The notes beneath the pieces were generated by a model. It was not told the DNA's origin, did no database searches, and saw nothing but the letters and a program-made list of their open reading frames with translations. This document shows, piece after piece, positions 8,334-16,104 of a stretch of 64,000 nt of DNA. The position numbers and the translations under genes were made by a program. Every line of letters starts with the position of its first letter. The stretch's first letter is position 1. Source of the stretch: Patescibacteria group bacterium (GTDB taxonomy: Bacteria > Patescibacteriota > Patescibacteriia > 2-12-FULL-60-25); assembly GCA_028688515.1 (NCBI GenBank), contig JAQTXZ010000001.1:868001-932000 (forward strand), in the 5' to 3' direction.

Positions 8334-9476
8334 TTACAAATCCAAATCCGGTTCCGCATCGAGATTGCGCCAAGCCGGGAGTTTTTTATTTTGCATAAGA
8401 TTCCACAGCCCGGCTGCAGCGATCATTGCGCCGTTGTCCGTGTAAAGACCTTTGGCCGGTGCGAGAAATTTTACCTTTGGACAAGCTTTGCGCAAAGCTT
8501 TTTTCAATTCAGATTTTAACATCGGATTGGCGGATACTCCGCCGACGACTGCAACTGCGGTCGGATTGACCTTAAGCGCGGCCTTGATCGTCTTGGAGAC
8601 TAGGACGTCGACAATCGCGGCTTGGATGGAGGCGCAGAGGTCATCAATGACCTTACCACGTACCACGTACTTCGTACCACGTTTATTTTCCGACGTTGTA
8701 CGTTGTACGTTGTACGTTGTACGCTCAAGAAGTTGCCTCACCGCAGTCTTAAGGCCTGAAAAACTAAAATCCAGCGACGGATCGTTGATCATTGGACGAG
8801 GCAGGTCGAAGGCTTTTGGATTGCCGTTGACTGCAAGTTTGGAAAGATGCGGACCACCGGGGTAAGGCAAACCTAAAAGTTTCGCGGTTTTATCGAAACA
8901 CTCCCCTGCCGCGTCATCGCGCGTACGGCCAAGGACTTTATAATCTCCAAAGTCTTTCATGAGCACCAATTCAGTGTGGCCGCCCGAGACCAATAAAAAC
9001 AAAATCGGAAACTTCCAGTTTCTGCGATTGGCAGGTACGAGCCAGGCTGATGCCATGTGACCTTCCAGATGGTTGACAGGAACAAGAGGCTTGCCATAAG
9101 CCCAAGCCAGCGTCTTGCCGGCTTCAAAACCAACACGCAGCGCGGTTGCAAGTCCGGGGCCTTGGGTGACGGCGACGGCATCGAAATCCCCCCTTCCCCC
9201 CTTTATCAAGGGGGTTGTTAATTTGCTCCAACCGACAGTTTTTTCGAGCAACGACACGACTTCGGCGACATGAGTTCTTGCGGCAATCTCCGGTACCACC
9301 CCGCCGTAACGGGCGTGGATGGGAATCTGCGTCGCTATCAGATGTTTCTTAATTGTTAATTGTTCATTGTTAATTGTAAATTGCAAAAGAGCGACGCTCG
9401 TTTCGTCGCAGCTGGTTTCTATGCCTAAAATCTTAATCTCCTTTGATTTTGCACTGCTTTTTCGTGGCATATTGTT
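8334..9476 (-). CDS. tsaD: tRNA t6A threonylcarbamoyltransferase TsaD with three in-frame insertions
   Basis: TsaD transfers the threonylcarbamoyl group to tRNA A37. The protein begins MPRKSSAKSKEIKILG, then IETSCDETS. It carries the metal-binding HLEGH motif (the usual HxxxH), SGGHTEL and CFDKTAKLLGLPYPGG. At about 380 residues it is longer than the usual 330-345. The excess matches three repeat-encoded insertions at about 30-42 (after SVALL), 85-97 (before FDAVAVTQGPG) and 251-274 (after VRQLLER). Catalytic motifs are untouched. I chose ATG 9476 because upstream codons lack family similarity. It is followed by tsaE. Confidence 0.93.
   Translation of the reverse strand, partial: NNMPRKSSAKSKEIKILGIETSCDETSVALLQFTINNEQLTIKKHLIATQIPIHARYGGVVPEIAARTHVAEVVSLLEKTVGWSKLTTPLIKGGRGDFDAVAVTQGPGLATALRVGFEAGKTLAWAYGKPLVPVNHLEGHMASAWLVPANRRNWKFPILFLLVSGGHTELVLMKDFGDYKVLGRTRDDAAGECFDKTAKLLGLPYPGGPHLSKLAVNGNPKAFDLPRPMINDPSLDFSFSGLKTAVRQLLERTTYNVQRTTSENKRGTKYVVRGKVIDDLCASIQAAIVDVLVSKTIKAALKVNPTAVAVVGGVSANPMLKSELKKALRKACPKVKFLAPAKGLYTDNGAMIAAAGLWNLMQNKKLPAWRNLDAEPDLDL
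8654..8723. repeat. In-frame family E repeat inside tsaD
   Basis: Alternating ACGTACCACGT and GTTGTACGTTGTACG words, translated as a TTYNVQRTT / KYVVRGK-like linker. Confidence 0.8.
9186..9220. repeat. In-frame family G repeat inside tsaD
   Basis: CCCCCTTCCCCCCTTTATC followed by AAGGGGGTTG forms a hairpin. It is translated as LTTPLIKGGRGD, just before the conserved AVAVTQGPG strand. Related words occur at 40390 and 56430. Confidence 0.7.
9349..9385. repeat. In-frame AATTGTTAATTG repeat inside tsaD
   Basis: Three near-copies of AATTGTTAATTG, translated as FTINNEQLTIKK between the first two strands of TsaD. Similar AT-rich words fill gaps elsewhere (19590, 21962). Confidence 0.7.
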
Positions 9477-9525
9477 GAGCCATACTAACGCAAAATGGGC
9501 GATTCGGCAATGCTCCGGATTGTAA

Positions 9526-10284
9526 TTATTCCTCCACCCTCTTTTCCAAAAAAACTCTCTCTTTCCCAACTCCTCCGACTCGCTTGCGATCGGGCACAAA
9601 ACCGTGTTCGATTTGATTTTTACGCTTTATCGCCATATCAATCTCCCAAATTTCTTTTTGCGTTCTGTAGACAACGACGCATAAACCAAAAAACGAAAAA
9701 ACCAATACATACGGTAACGCCACCACCATATAAGTTTTTCCGAATAAAATTATCAAAGTATTGATGACAATAAAAACAAGACGAATTTCCGTCGGGCCGA
9801 TACCGAGATAGGCTATCCTGAATTTATTGCTGGCCGCAAACGCAAGGTAAGAATTCACCATGAACGCTCCAAAGATAGCTAAAACAAAAAAATGAACGTC
9901 CTTAAATCTATCCGGGATCAAAAGCATGTAGCCGATCAGAATGGCGCACAGAAAAATATAATCCAAAAAATGGTCCATGTAATAACCCCATTTGATAAAA
10001 CCCTCCTCGCGCGCACGACCCACCGCTCCGTCCAATCCGTCGGTCACCCACTGCATAAAGATGAACACTGAAACCAGCCAAAGCCAATTAATCTCGAATC
10101 TGGCCATATAACTGAACAGAACAATCCCAAGGCTGATTGGGATCGTAGCCAACGTCAGGTGATACGTTCTGATAAACAGAGGCACTTTCGGTACCGCCCA
10201 GCCAACAATCTTAGTCTCCCAACGAGTTAGGATTGAACGGCCGACTTTTTTGTCCCCCGCGAAATTCTCGTCATTTTGCGGCAT
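9526..10284 (-). CDS. CDP-alcohol phosphatidyltransferase family membrane protein
   Basis: This is an integral membrane enzyme that would swap CMP from a CDP-linked lipid for an alcohol such as glycerol phosphate or inositol phosphate. The signature is present near residues 80-110 as DG-AVGRAREEGFIKW-G-YYM-D-HFL-D. The catalytic aspartates are in place, but the usual AR pair reads GR. Five to six hydrophobic helices follow. It lies just upstream of tsaD on the same strand. The C-terminus ends in a charged tail of about 30 residues. Substrate cannot be told from sequence. Confidence 0.8.
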   Translation of the reverse strand: MPQNDENFAGDKKVGRSILTRWETKIVGWAVPKVPLFIRTYHLTLATIPISLGIVLFSYMARFEINWLWLVSVFIFMQWVTDGLDGAVGRAREEGFIKWGYYMDHFLDYIFLCAILIGYMLLIPDRFKDVHFFVLAIFGAFMVNSYLAFAASNKFRIAYLGIGPTEIRLVFIVINTLIILFGKTYMVVALPYVLVFSFFGLCVVVYRTQKEIWEIDMAIKRKNQIEHGFVPDRKRVGGVGKERVFLEKRVEE

Positions 10285-10372
10285 AGCGATAAAATCATGC
10301 TAACTGAAAAATGAATCTTGAGCAACGGGTCCGCAACAAAAAACGCTCGGTCAAAGACCAAGCACGAGGTGG

Positions 10373-10699
10373 CTACTGCGGCAGATTGAGCAGTTCGAGG
10401 ATGCGCGGCTTCAGTGCGCTCGGAGTAAAGAAATTATAGCCAAGGCTGTGCCACTCGATCTCGCCTCCCTGGCGATAGCCCGCACCCTTCATGCAAGCCT
10501 CGTCGAGCGGGACGGCGTTCTGGCGGTTGTACTCCGCGAGCATGAGCTTGTGCTGTCTGATAGGATGGTCGGATACGAGCAGAGCCTCTTCCCCATCCGG
10601 ATTGACGAAGTAAAGGAACTTGTACCAGTGATGCTCACCCGGCTTGTACGGGACGATCGTCGCGGTATTGCCCTTAAACATCAGAAAGTGCCGTTGCAT
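10373..10699 (-). CDS. Unknown small protein in a two-gene operon
   Basis: The 108-residue protein starts MQRHFLMFKGNTATIV and contains GEHHWYKFLYFVNPDGEEAL. It has no signal or membrane segment. The start (ATG 10699) is 2 nt after the stop of the upstream gene, so it is probably translated by coupling. A TTG at 10705 is less likely. Function not recognised. Confidence 0.65.
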   Translation of the reverse strand: MQRHFLMFKGNTATIVPYKPGEHHWYKFLYFVNPDGEEALLVSDHPIRQHKLMLAEYNRQNAVPLDEACMKGAGYRQGGEIEWHSLGYNFFTPSALKPRILELLNLPQ

Positions 10700-10701
10700 G
10701 A

Positions 10702-11064
10702 TCAAGCACTCTCATCTGCGCCGGCCGCGAATGAATCAAGTTCCCAATTATAGCGCTCGATGAACACTCGCACGCACCAGTCAGACGGCAGTCGTTTTTT
10801 CGCCGCCAAAGCAAGCGCCGTCGCCAGGCCATCTTTAGCTACCGTAGAGCGACCCGCCCGATCAAAGATACCCGTGACAAAAATCCACAAGTTCTTGTCA
10901 TCTGGCACCGCCTGTTCAGCACCGAACACCGCCGTCACCTGTGAGACAGTACCGACATCCGGAGTATCGGCCTGTACGCAGGCCTGTCGCAGATCCTGCG
11001 GAAGTCCGGCCAGACAGTTGTACTTGTACGACGGGTGATAGTTATCGATTCGAATGAACGGCAT
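10702..11064 (-). CDS. Unknown protein, possibly tautomerase-like
   Basis: The 120-residue protein starts MPFIRIDNY. The ATG at 11064 has an ideal Shine-Dalgarno (AAGGAGG) about 8 nt upstream. The MPFIRI start, with Pro2 exposed after Met removal, and a later IFVTGIFDRAGR / VRVFIERYNWE strand pair are reminiscent of the 4-oxalocrotonate tautomerase/MIF fold. I see no stronger evidence, so this is only a suggestion. First gene of a two-gene operon with 10373-10699. Confidence 0.65.
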   Translation of the reverse strand: MPFIRIDNYHPSYKYNCLAGLPQDLRQACVQADTPDVGTVSQVTAVFGAEQAVPDDKNLWIFVTGIFDRAGRSTVAKDGLATALALAAKKRLPSDWCVRVFIERYNWELDSFAAGADESA

Positions 11065-11115
11065 CTCTAGCCTCCTTTTCGGCCACGCGGGCCATGAGTC
11101 TCCTTGAGGAGAGAG

Positions 11116-11141
11116 GTTATAGGAAATGGGAGGGATGTCAA
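11116..11141 (-). promoter_or_regulatory. Probable sigma-70 promoter for 11064-10373 operon
   Basis: TTGACA (11141-11136) and TATAAC (11121-11116) on the minus strand. Spacing is 14, or 16 if TAACCT is used; shorter than ideal. Confidence 0.5.
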
Positions 11142-11201
11142 GACTGATGCACCAATATTTGGATCTTTGCCGTCGACCAAGTTCGGTGTAACATATTTTG
11201 T

Positions 11202-11741
11202 ATGAAATCAAAAATTTATGTGCAAGCAATACTGAAAATGGCCAAAAAAGATCGGGCCATGAGACTGGCGCATCAGAAAAAAGCGGCTGATTGGAATTAT
11301 TCGTTGGATAGAAAAAACACGCGCCGCATGAAACAAATAGTTAAAGCCATTGGTTGGCCACGGATTTCAAAAGTCGGCAAAAGGGCCGCGAGTGCGGCAT
11401 GGCTATTGGCACAACATGCCGATCATGATCCAAGATTTCAAAGGCAATGTCTCACGCTCATGAAAGAACAGCCCAAGGATGATGTATCAAGACACGACAT
11501 CGCCTATTTGGAGGATCGCGTGCTTTTAAACGAAGGCAAAAAGCAGAAATACGGCACTCAATTTTATTATCCAAAAAAATGGAAAGTCATGCCTCGCCCA
11601 TTGGCCAGCCGCAAGCTGCTTGCACGGCGTCGCAAAGAGATGGGACTTGAAAGTTTTGAAGAAAATCTTAAAACCATGCAACAAATGGTGGATGAACATC
11701 GGAAAGTGATGGATAGAAAAGCAAAAAAAGACTTCTCGTAA
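11202..11741 (+). CDS. DUF6624-like protein
   Basis: The 179-residue protein is lysine/arginine-rich at both ends. Its core, GWPRISKVG...AAWLLAQHADHD...CLTLM...AYLEDRVLLNEGKKQKYGTQ, matches the DUF6624 layout as I know it: a conserved QHAD, then DRV and YGTQ. No biochemical role is known to me for the family. A TAACAT box ends 7 nt before the ATG, suggesting a leaderless transcript. A terminator overlaps the last codons. Confidence 0.75.
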   Translation: MKSKIYVQAILKMAKKDRAMRLAHQKKAADWNYSLDRKNTRRMKQIVKAIGWPRISKVGKRAASAAWLLAQHADHDPRFQRQCLTLMKEQPKDDVSRHDIAYLEDRVLLNEGKKQKYGTQFYYPKKWKVMPRPLASRKLLARRRKEMGLESFEENLKTMQQMVDEHRKVMDRKAKKDFS

Positions 11742-11756
11742 TGAGAAGTCTCTTTT
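11729..11756. terminator. Bidirectional terminator between a DUF6624-like gene and tRNA-Glu
   Basis: AGACTTCTC, loop gtaat, GAGAAGTCT followed by TTTT. The A run on the other side allows it to serve the convergent tRNA gene too. Confidence 0.75.
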
Positions 11757-11830
11757 GGTAGCCTCTAGGGGAATTGAACCCCTGTTAACGGCTTGAAAAG
11801 CCGCTGTCCTAACCATTAGACGAAGAGGCC
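11756..11830 (-). tRNA. tRNA-Glu (anticodon TTC)
   Basis: A 75-nt cloverleaf reading GGCCTCTTCGTCTAATGG at the 5' end. The anticodon loop TTTTCAA lies between GGC/GCC stems; T-loop GGTTCAATTCC; encoded CCA. Confidence 0.95.
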
Positions 11831-11885
11831 AAAAAGTGCGGTTATTTTAGCCAAGGACAGTGCTGATGTCAAGATGGTTACGCTC

Positions 11886-11914
11886 TGGACAAGAAAATGA
11901 GCCTAGTCTAACCT
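11886..11914 (+). promoter_or_regulatory. Probable sigma-70 promoter for the HD hydrolase
   Basis: TGGACA, 17-bp spacer, TAACCT. The transcript would have a short leader with a GGAGG site. Confidence 0.5.
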
Positions 11915-11943
11915 TACGCCACAATCCGCACCAGGAGGACGAC

Positions 11944-12510
11944 ATGGAAACTCTCAAGAACCTTTGCACATTCCTTTTTGAGCTCGGACATCTGCGCCGC
12001 GTCAAGCACAACGGCTGGAAATTGGCTCTCGTGGACAATCCGAACTCTGTAGCTGAACACTCTCTGCGTGCCGCGCAGATTGCCTACATCCTGGCCTATA
12101 TGGAGCGTTACCCCAACCCCAGCCAGGCCGCAGCCGCGCTGGTGTTCCACGATTGCCACGAAACTCGCATCAGTGACCTGGACAAAGTCGCCAGGCGTTA
12201 CATCAAAGTTGACGAAGAACTCGTAGCGCGCGACCAACTATCGTCGCTCGGAGCGATCGGTCAGGGCATTCTCGATCTTTGGCTCTTGGTGGAGAACAAG
12301 ACGCCGCCACTCGGTCCGATACTGAAGGATGCAGATCTGCTGGAATGCGCCTTCACCGGCAAGGAATACCTGGAGATTGGCTACCGGGAAGCGCAGGGCT
12401 GGATCGACTACGGAGGCAGCTCTTTGAACACAGAATCCGCCAAAAAGCTGCACGCCATGCTCTGCAAGTGCACCTCCACCGAGTGGTGGCACAGCCTCAA
12501 GAAGCTCTGA
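11944..12510 (+). CDS. HD-domain hydrolase (YfbR/HDDC2-like 5'-nucleotidase type)
   Basis: The 188-residue protein shows the HD metal-site pattern: a His in RRVKHNGW, AEHSLRAAQIA, FHDCHETR and, further on, ILKDADLLECAF for the last Asp. The order matches the YfbR/HDDC2 class of HD phosphohydrolases, many of which dephosphorylate deoxynucleoside monophosphates. The start is fixed by CAGGAGG 7 nt before ATG 11944. It may help thymidine kinase (18061) in nucleotide salvage; that link is only inference. Confidence 0.8.
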   Translation: METLKNLCTFLFELGHLRRVKHNGWKLALVDNPNSVAEHSLRAAQIAYILAYMERYPNPSQAAAALVFHDCHETRISDLDKVARRYIKVDEELVARDQLSSLGAIGQGILDLWLLVENKTPPLGPILKDADLLECAFTGKEYLEIGYREAQGWIDYGGSSLNTESAKKLHAMLCKCTSTEWWHSLKKL

Positions 12511-12571
12511 CATCGGCTCCGCCGCCGCCTCCTCTCGCAAGAGAGTCTTTTTTTTATTCTCAACCGCTTTG

Positions 12572-12577
12572 TATACT
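12572..12577 (+). promoter_or_regulatory. -10 box, leaderless start of ddl
   Basis: TATACT ends 9 nt before the ddl ATG. No Shine-Dalgarno. Confidence 0.6.
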
Positions 12578-12586
12578 CAAATAACT

Positions 12587-13627
12587 ATGTCATCTAAAAT
12601 TCGAGCGGCTATCATCTGCGGCGGCATGTCCAATGAACGCGAAGTTTCCCTCAAATCCGGAAAGCAGGTTTTAGAAAATCTGGATCACGAAAAATACGAA
12701 CCTTTAATGGTCGAGATTACCGGGAGCGGTCAATGGCTGCTGCACGATTCTGAACCCAAAAAAGCGTTAACGCCTCAAGAAGATGCCGGTCAGCAGCTCG
12801 CCATTCGCTCACCATTTGAAGTTGATGGCAATCTGGACAAGCCTTTTGACGTGGCTTTTTTGGCACTGCACGGCAAGTTCGGTGAAGACGGTGGAATGCA
12901 AGCGCTGCTTGAATTGATAGGCATCCCGTACACCGGCTCCGGAGTTTTGGCGAGCGCACTTTGCATGGACAAGGTCAAGACGCAAAACATGTTGGCGAGC
13001 TTTGAAATTTTGATGCCAAGTTTTTTAAGTTTAAACAGCCAAAACTATTCCTTCGAAAACGTCAGTCAAAAAGTCGATTCGCAAATCAAGTATCCATGCG
13101 TGGTTAAACCCAATGAATCCGGTTCGAGCGTAGGCATCTCTATCGTAAAGTCTAAAGACGAATTAAAGTCGGCTTTGGAAAAAGCTTCCAAAGAAGATTC
13201 GACTTTAATCATTCAACAATTCATTAAAGGACGGGAACTGACATGCGGCGTGATGGGCAATTCAAGTCAAAACGACGAATTGCAAGCACTGCCCCCGGTC
13301 GAGATTATTTCCGCCAACGAATTTTTCGACTATGACGCCAAATATTCGTCGCAACAAACTCAAGAAATCTGTCCGGTGCAACTTGAGGCAAGCATGACGA
13401 AAAAAATCCAAGACTTGTCGACAAAGATCCACGCCGTTTTAGGCTGCGACGGACTTAGCCGTACGGATTTTATTTTGAAAGACGGAGAACTCTATTTTTT
13501 GGAGATAAACACCATCCCGGGCATGACGGAGCAAAGTCTTTGTCCCAAAGAAGCCGCGGCCGCAGGCATGAGTTATGCGGAGTTTTTGGATAAATTGATT
13601 GAACTGGCGTTAAAAAAGACGCGCTGA
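12587..13627 (+). CDS. ddl: D-alanine--D-alanine ligase
   Basis: Ddl makes the D-Ala-D-Ala terminus of peptidoglycan precursors. The ATP-grasp protein (346 residues) starts MSSKIRAAIICGGMSNEREVS, with the family GG-S-E-VS motif. LHGKFGEDG, YTGSGVLASALCMDK, VVKPNESGSSVGI, the FFDYDAKY omega loop and the C-terminal YFLEINTIPGMT all match; Glu and Asn in the last are magnesium ligands. The omega-loop tyrosine pair suggests D-Ala specificity rather than D-lactate. Start chosen from the -10 position. Confidence 0.95.
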   Translation: MSSKIRAAIICGGMSNEREVSLKSGKQVLENLDHEKYEPLMVEITGSGQWLLHDSEPKKALTPQEDAGQQLAIRSPFEVDGNLDKPFDVAFLALHGKFGEDGGMQALLELIGIPYTGSGVLASALCMDKVKTQNMLASFEILMPSFLSLNSQNYSFENVSQKVDSQIKYPCVVKPNESGSSVGISIVKSKDELKSALEKASKEDSTLIIQQFIKGRELTCGVMGNSSQNDELQALPPVEIISANEFFDYDAKYSSQQTQEICPVQLEASMTKKIQDLSTKIHAVLGCDGLSRTDFILKDGELYFLEINTIPGMTEQSLCPKEAAAAGMSYAEFLDKLIELALKKTR

Positions 13628-13640
13628 TACCCTAGACGGA

Positions 13641-14993
13641 ATGAATATCGAACGCACTCCCGAATTTGAAGATGCTTTGGGTAAGATGAAATCCGGTAAG
13701 GCGTTTGTTTTTGTTACGGGGCGCGCGGGCACGGGCAAAAGCACGCTGCTGAAATATTTTGTCGAGCACTGCCATGTTAACGCGCCGGTTTTGGCGCCGA
13801 CAGGCGTCGCCGCACTAAACGTGCATGGCGAGACCATACATCGCTTTTTCAAAATCCCGCCTTCAGTCGACCTGCAAACGGCGCGCATTGAGGCCGCAAC
13901 GCGCAAAAAGCCGGACGTCTACAAACAAATAGAAGCGCTGGTCATTGATGAGATCTCCATGGTGCGCGCAGACCTGCTGGATTGCATCGACGTCTTTCTG
14001 CAAGTCATCCGCAGAGATAAAAGGCCGTTCGGCGGAGTGCGCATTATCGGCATCGGCGACCTTTATCAGCTTCCGCCGGTTGTTACGACTGCGGACAAAC
14101 AGGCTTTTTTGCAAAGATACAAAACTCCTTATTTCTTTTCTGCGACTTCTTATAAAAATCTGCATGCCATGGATCAAATAGACTTTGCCGAGCTGACGAC
14201 CGTCTATCGTCAAAAAGATGAAAGCTTTATCGAACTGTTAAATGCAATCCGAAATCGTAACATCACGAATGAACAACTGACAAAAGTGAACAGCCGCATG
14301 ATAAACGACGCGCCGCCGGAAGATGCCATACTATTGACGCCTATCAACGAGACGGCTGACGTCATCAACCAAACAAGACTGGGCAAGCTTAAAACGCCGG
14401 GACACAAGTTCGACGGCGAGGTGCAGGGCAAGTTTCAAGAAAAAGACATGCCAACGGATCAGACGCTGGTTTTAAAGGTTGGAGCGCGCGTAATGTGCAT
14501 TGCCAACGACAGCAAAGGAAGATTTGTGAACGGCAGCTTAGGCTGGGTGTTTGGTTTTGGAGGCGACAAAGAAAACCCGACGGTGGTCGTCAAATTGGAC
14601 GACAAAGACGAAGAGACGATCATCGATGCTTATACCTGGAACGTGCATCGTAACAAATTCAATAAAAAAACCGGCGAACTCGAGCAGGAACAAGTCGGCA
14701 GTTTTAAACAAATTCCTTTAAGGCTCGCTTGGGCGGTCACCATCCACAAAAGTCAGGGCAAAACATTTGATAAAATCACTTTAGACCTTGGTCGAGGTGC
14801 ATTTGCAGCAGGCCAAGTTTACGTCGCACTAAGCAGATGCAGAACTTTTGAAGGTTTGCATCTTTTAAATCCCATCACATCCTGGCAGTTAAAACCCAAC
14901 GACGACATCGCGCATTATTTTAACCACGTGTTGAATCAGCCGCCGGAAATTGAGTACGTGCAATCGTATAACGACGGACAGTTATCTTTCTAA
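13641..14993 (+). CDS. Pif1-like superfamily 1B DNA helicase
   Basis: The 450-residue helicase has Walker A GRAGTGKST, motif Ia APTGVAALN, Walker B VIDEISMV (the Pif1/RecD DEIS form), GIGDLYQLPPV, and the C-terminal AVTIHKSQGKTF and YVALSRCR motifs typical of Pif1/RecD2. Pif1 helicases move 5' to 3' and resolve G-quadruplexes and stalled forks. There is no extra C-terminal domain. It lies 13 bp after ddl and may share its transcript. Confidence 0.88.
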   Translation: MNIERTPEFEDALGKMKSGKAFVFVTGRAGTGKSTLLKYFVEHCHVNAPVLAPTGVAALNVHGETIHRFFKIPPSVDLQTARIEAATRKKPDVYKQIEALVIDEISMVRADLLDCIDVFLQVIRRDKRPFGGVRIIGIGDLYQLPPVVTTADKQAFLQRYKTPYFFSATSYKNLHAMDQIDFAELTTVYRQKDESFIELLNAIRNRNITNEQLTKVNSRMINDAPPEDAILLTPINETADVINQTRLGKLKTPGHKFDGEVQGKFQEKDMPTDQTLVLKVGARVMCIANDSKGRFVNGSLGWVFGFGGDKENPTVVVKLDDKDEETIIDAYTWNVHRNKFNKKTGELEQEQVGSFKQIPLRLAWAVTIHKSQGKTFDKITLDLGRGAFAAGQVYVALSRCRTFEGLHLLNPITSWQLKPNDDIAHYFNHVLNQPPEIEYVQSYNDGQLSF

Positions 14994-15014
14994 AATATCA
15001 AATTCGATATTTGG

Positions 15015-15023
15015 TGCTATAAT
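15015..15023 (+). promoter_or_regulatory. Extended -10 promoter
   Basis: TGCTATAAT ends 14 nt before the ATG at 15038, leaving only about 7 nt of leader. Confidence 0.65.
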
Positions 15024-15037
15024 TGTTGGCGATACAC

Positions 15038-16102
15038 ATGCCAAAAAAATCAGCCGTTTCCAGCGTTAAAAAAATCCATAAAAAAATCGCCATCCATGGC
15101 CGGCGCTTGGTTAAGCACGCCAAAGATCATTTCATCCCGCATAAAAGCAACGATCATCATCCGCATGTCCTCAAGCATCATGTCTTGGCAGGATACTCTG
15201 CGATAATCATACTTCTGAAAATTTTGGTGATAGCGGTTACCGTCGTTTATCCGAGCATACATATACAGGCTATGGCGCTGACGCCTTTAAATGTTTTGAC
15301 TTTGGTTAATCAAGCCAGGCGTTCAGCCTCCTTACCGGAGTTGAATCACAACACTATTTTAACAGCTTCGGCCAACGATAAAGCCAACGACATGTTGGTC
15401 AATCAATATTTCGATCACTACAGCTCAAGCGGCGTAAGTCCGTGGTTTTGGATTAAACGCGCGGGTTATCGCTACTTGAGCAGCGCAGAAAATCTGGCCG
15501 TGCATTACACATCCGCCGAAGGAGTTTACGATGCATGGATGTCCAGCCCGGATCACATGAAGAACATTTTGAATCCAAAATTTACGGATGTCGGCATAGG
15601 TATGGCCGAAGGAAACTTTGAGGACATGGATTCAATTTTTGTCGTCCAACATTTTGGCCAGCCGTACGAAGCCGCACAGAAAACTCAAACCACTAAAAAG
15701 TCCGGCTCTGCAAAAGAACCGACTCAACCGACTGCTCAAAATACTGCTACAACAACCGTCGCGCCGACTGATGATGTCGGCGCGGTTTTAGCCGCAGTGT
15801 CAAATCTGGACGATGCGCAAAATGAGACTCCAACCGAACCGGCCACAATGACAAAAAGCTCTCCCGAATGGGCATCTAACTCATTCGACGCTACGCAGAC
15901 GATATCGGGCAATAAGTTATTTGGACTTCTTGATGCACACAACATAAATACTTTACAACGCGGCATTTATATATTTTTTATCGTCTTCCTTTCCTTGGCT
16001 TTAATTTTAAGCATCAGCAAAAAGATGCATGTCAAAAAACCCGAAGTAATCGCTCACGCGCTTGGAGTTATCGGATTGATTGTTTTTCTTTGGCTGATGT
16101 AA
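15038..16102 (+). CDS. CAP/SCP-domain cell envelope protein
   Basis: The 354-residue protein has a basic, His-rich N-terminal 45 residues and a membrane helix at about 50-75. An extracytoplasmic CAP (SCP/PR-1) domain follows at about 85-210. Its signature pieces include VNQARRSASLPEL, NQYFDHYS, SAENLAV, AWMSSPDHMKNIL and GIGMAEGN. A Thr/Ala/Pro-rich linker (about 215-280) and two C-terminal helices follow. CAP proteins bind lipids or act as peptidases or wall-associated factors; the role here is unknown. Confidence 0.85.
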   Translation: MPKKSAVSSVKKIHKKIAIHGRRLVKHAKDHFIPHKSNDHHPHVLKHHVLAGYSAIIILLKILVIAVTVVYPSIHIQAMALTPLNVLTLVNQARRSASLPELNHNTILTASANDKANDMLVNQYFDHYSSSGVSPWFWIKRAGYRYLSSAENLAVHYTSAEGVYDAWMSSPDHMKNILNPKFTDVGIGMAEGNFEDMDSIFVVQHFGQPYEAAQKTQTTKKSGSAKEPTQPTAQNTATTTVAPTDDVGAVLAAVSNLDDAQNETPTEPATMTKSSPEWASNSFDATQTISGNKLFGLLDAHNINTLQRGIYIFFIVFLSLALILSISKKMHVKKPEVIAHALGVIGLIVFLWLM

Positions 16103-16104
16103 TT

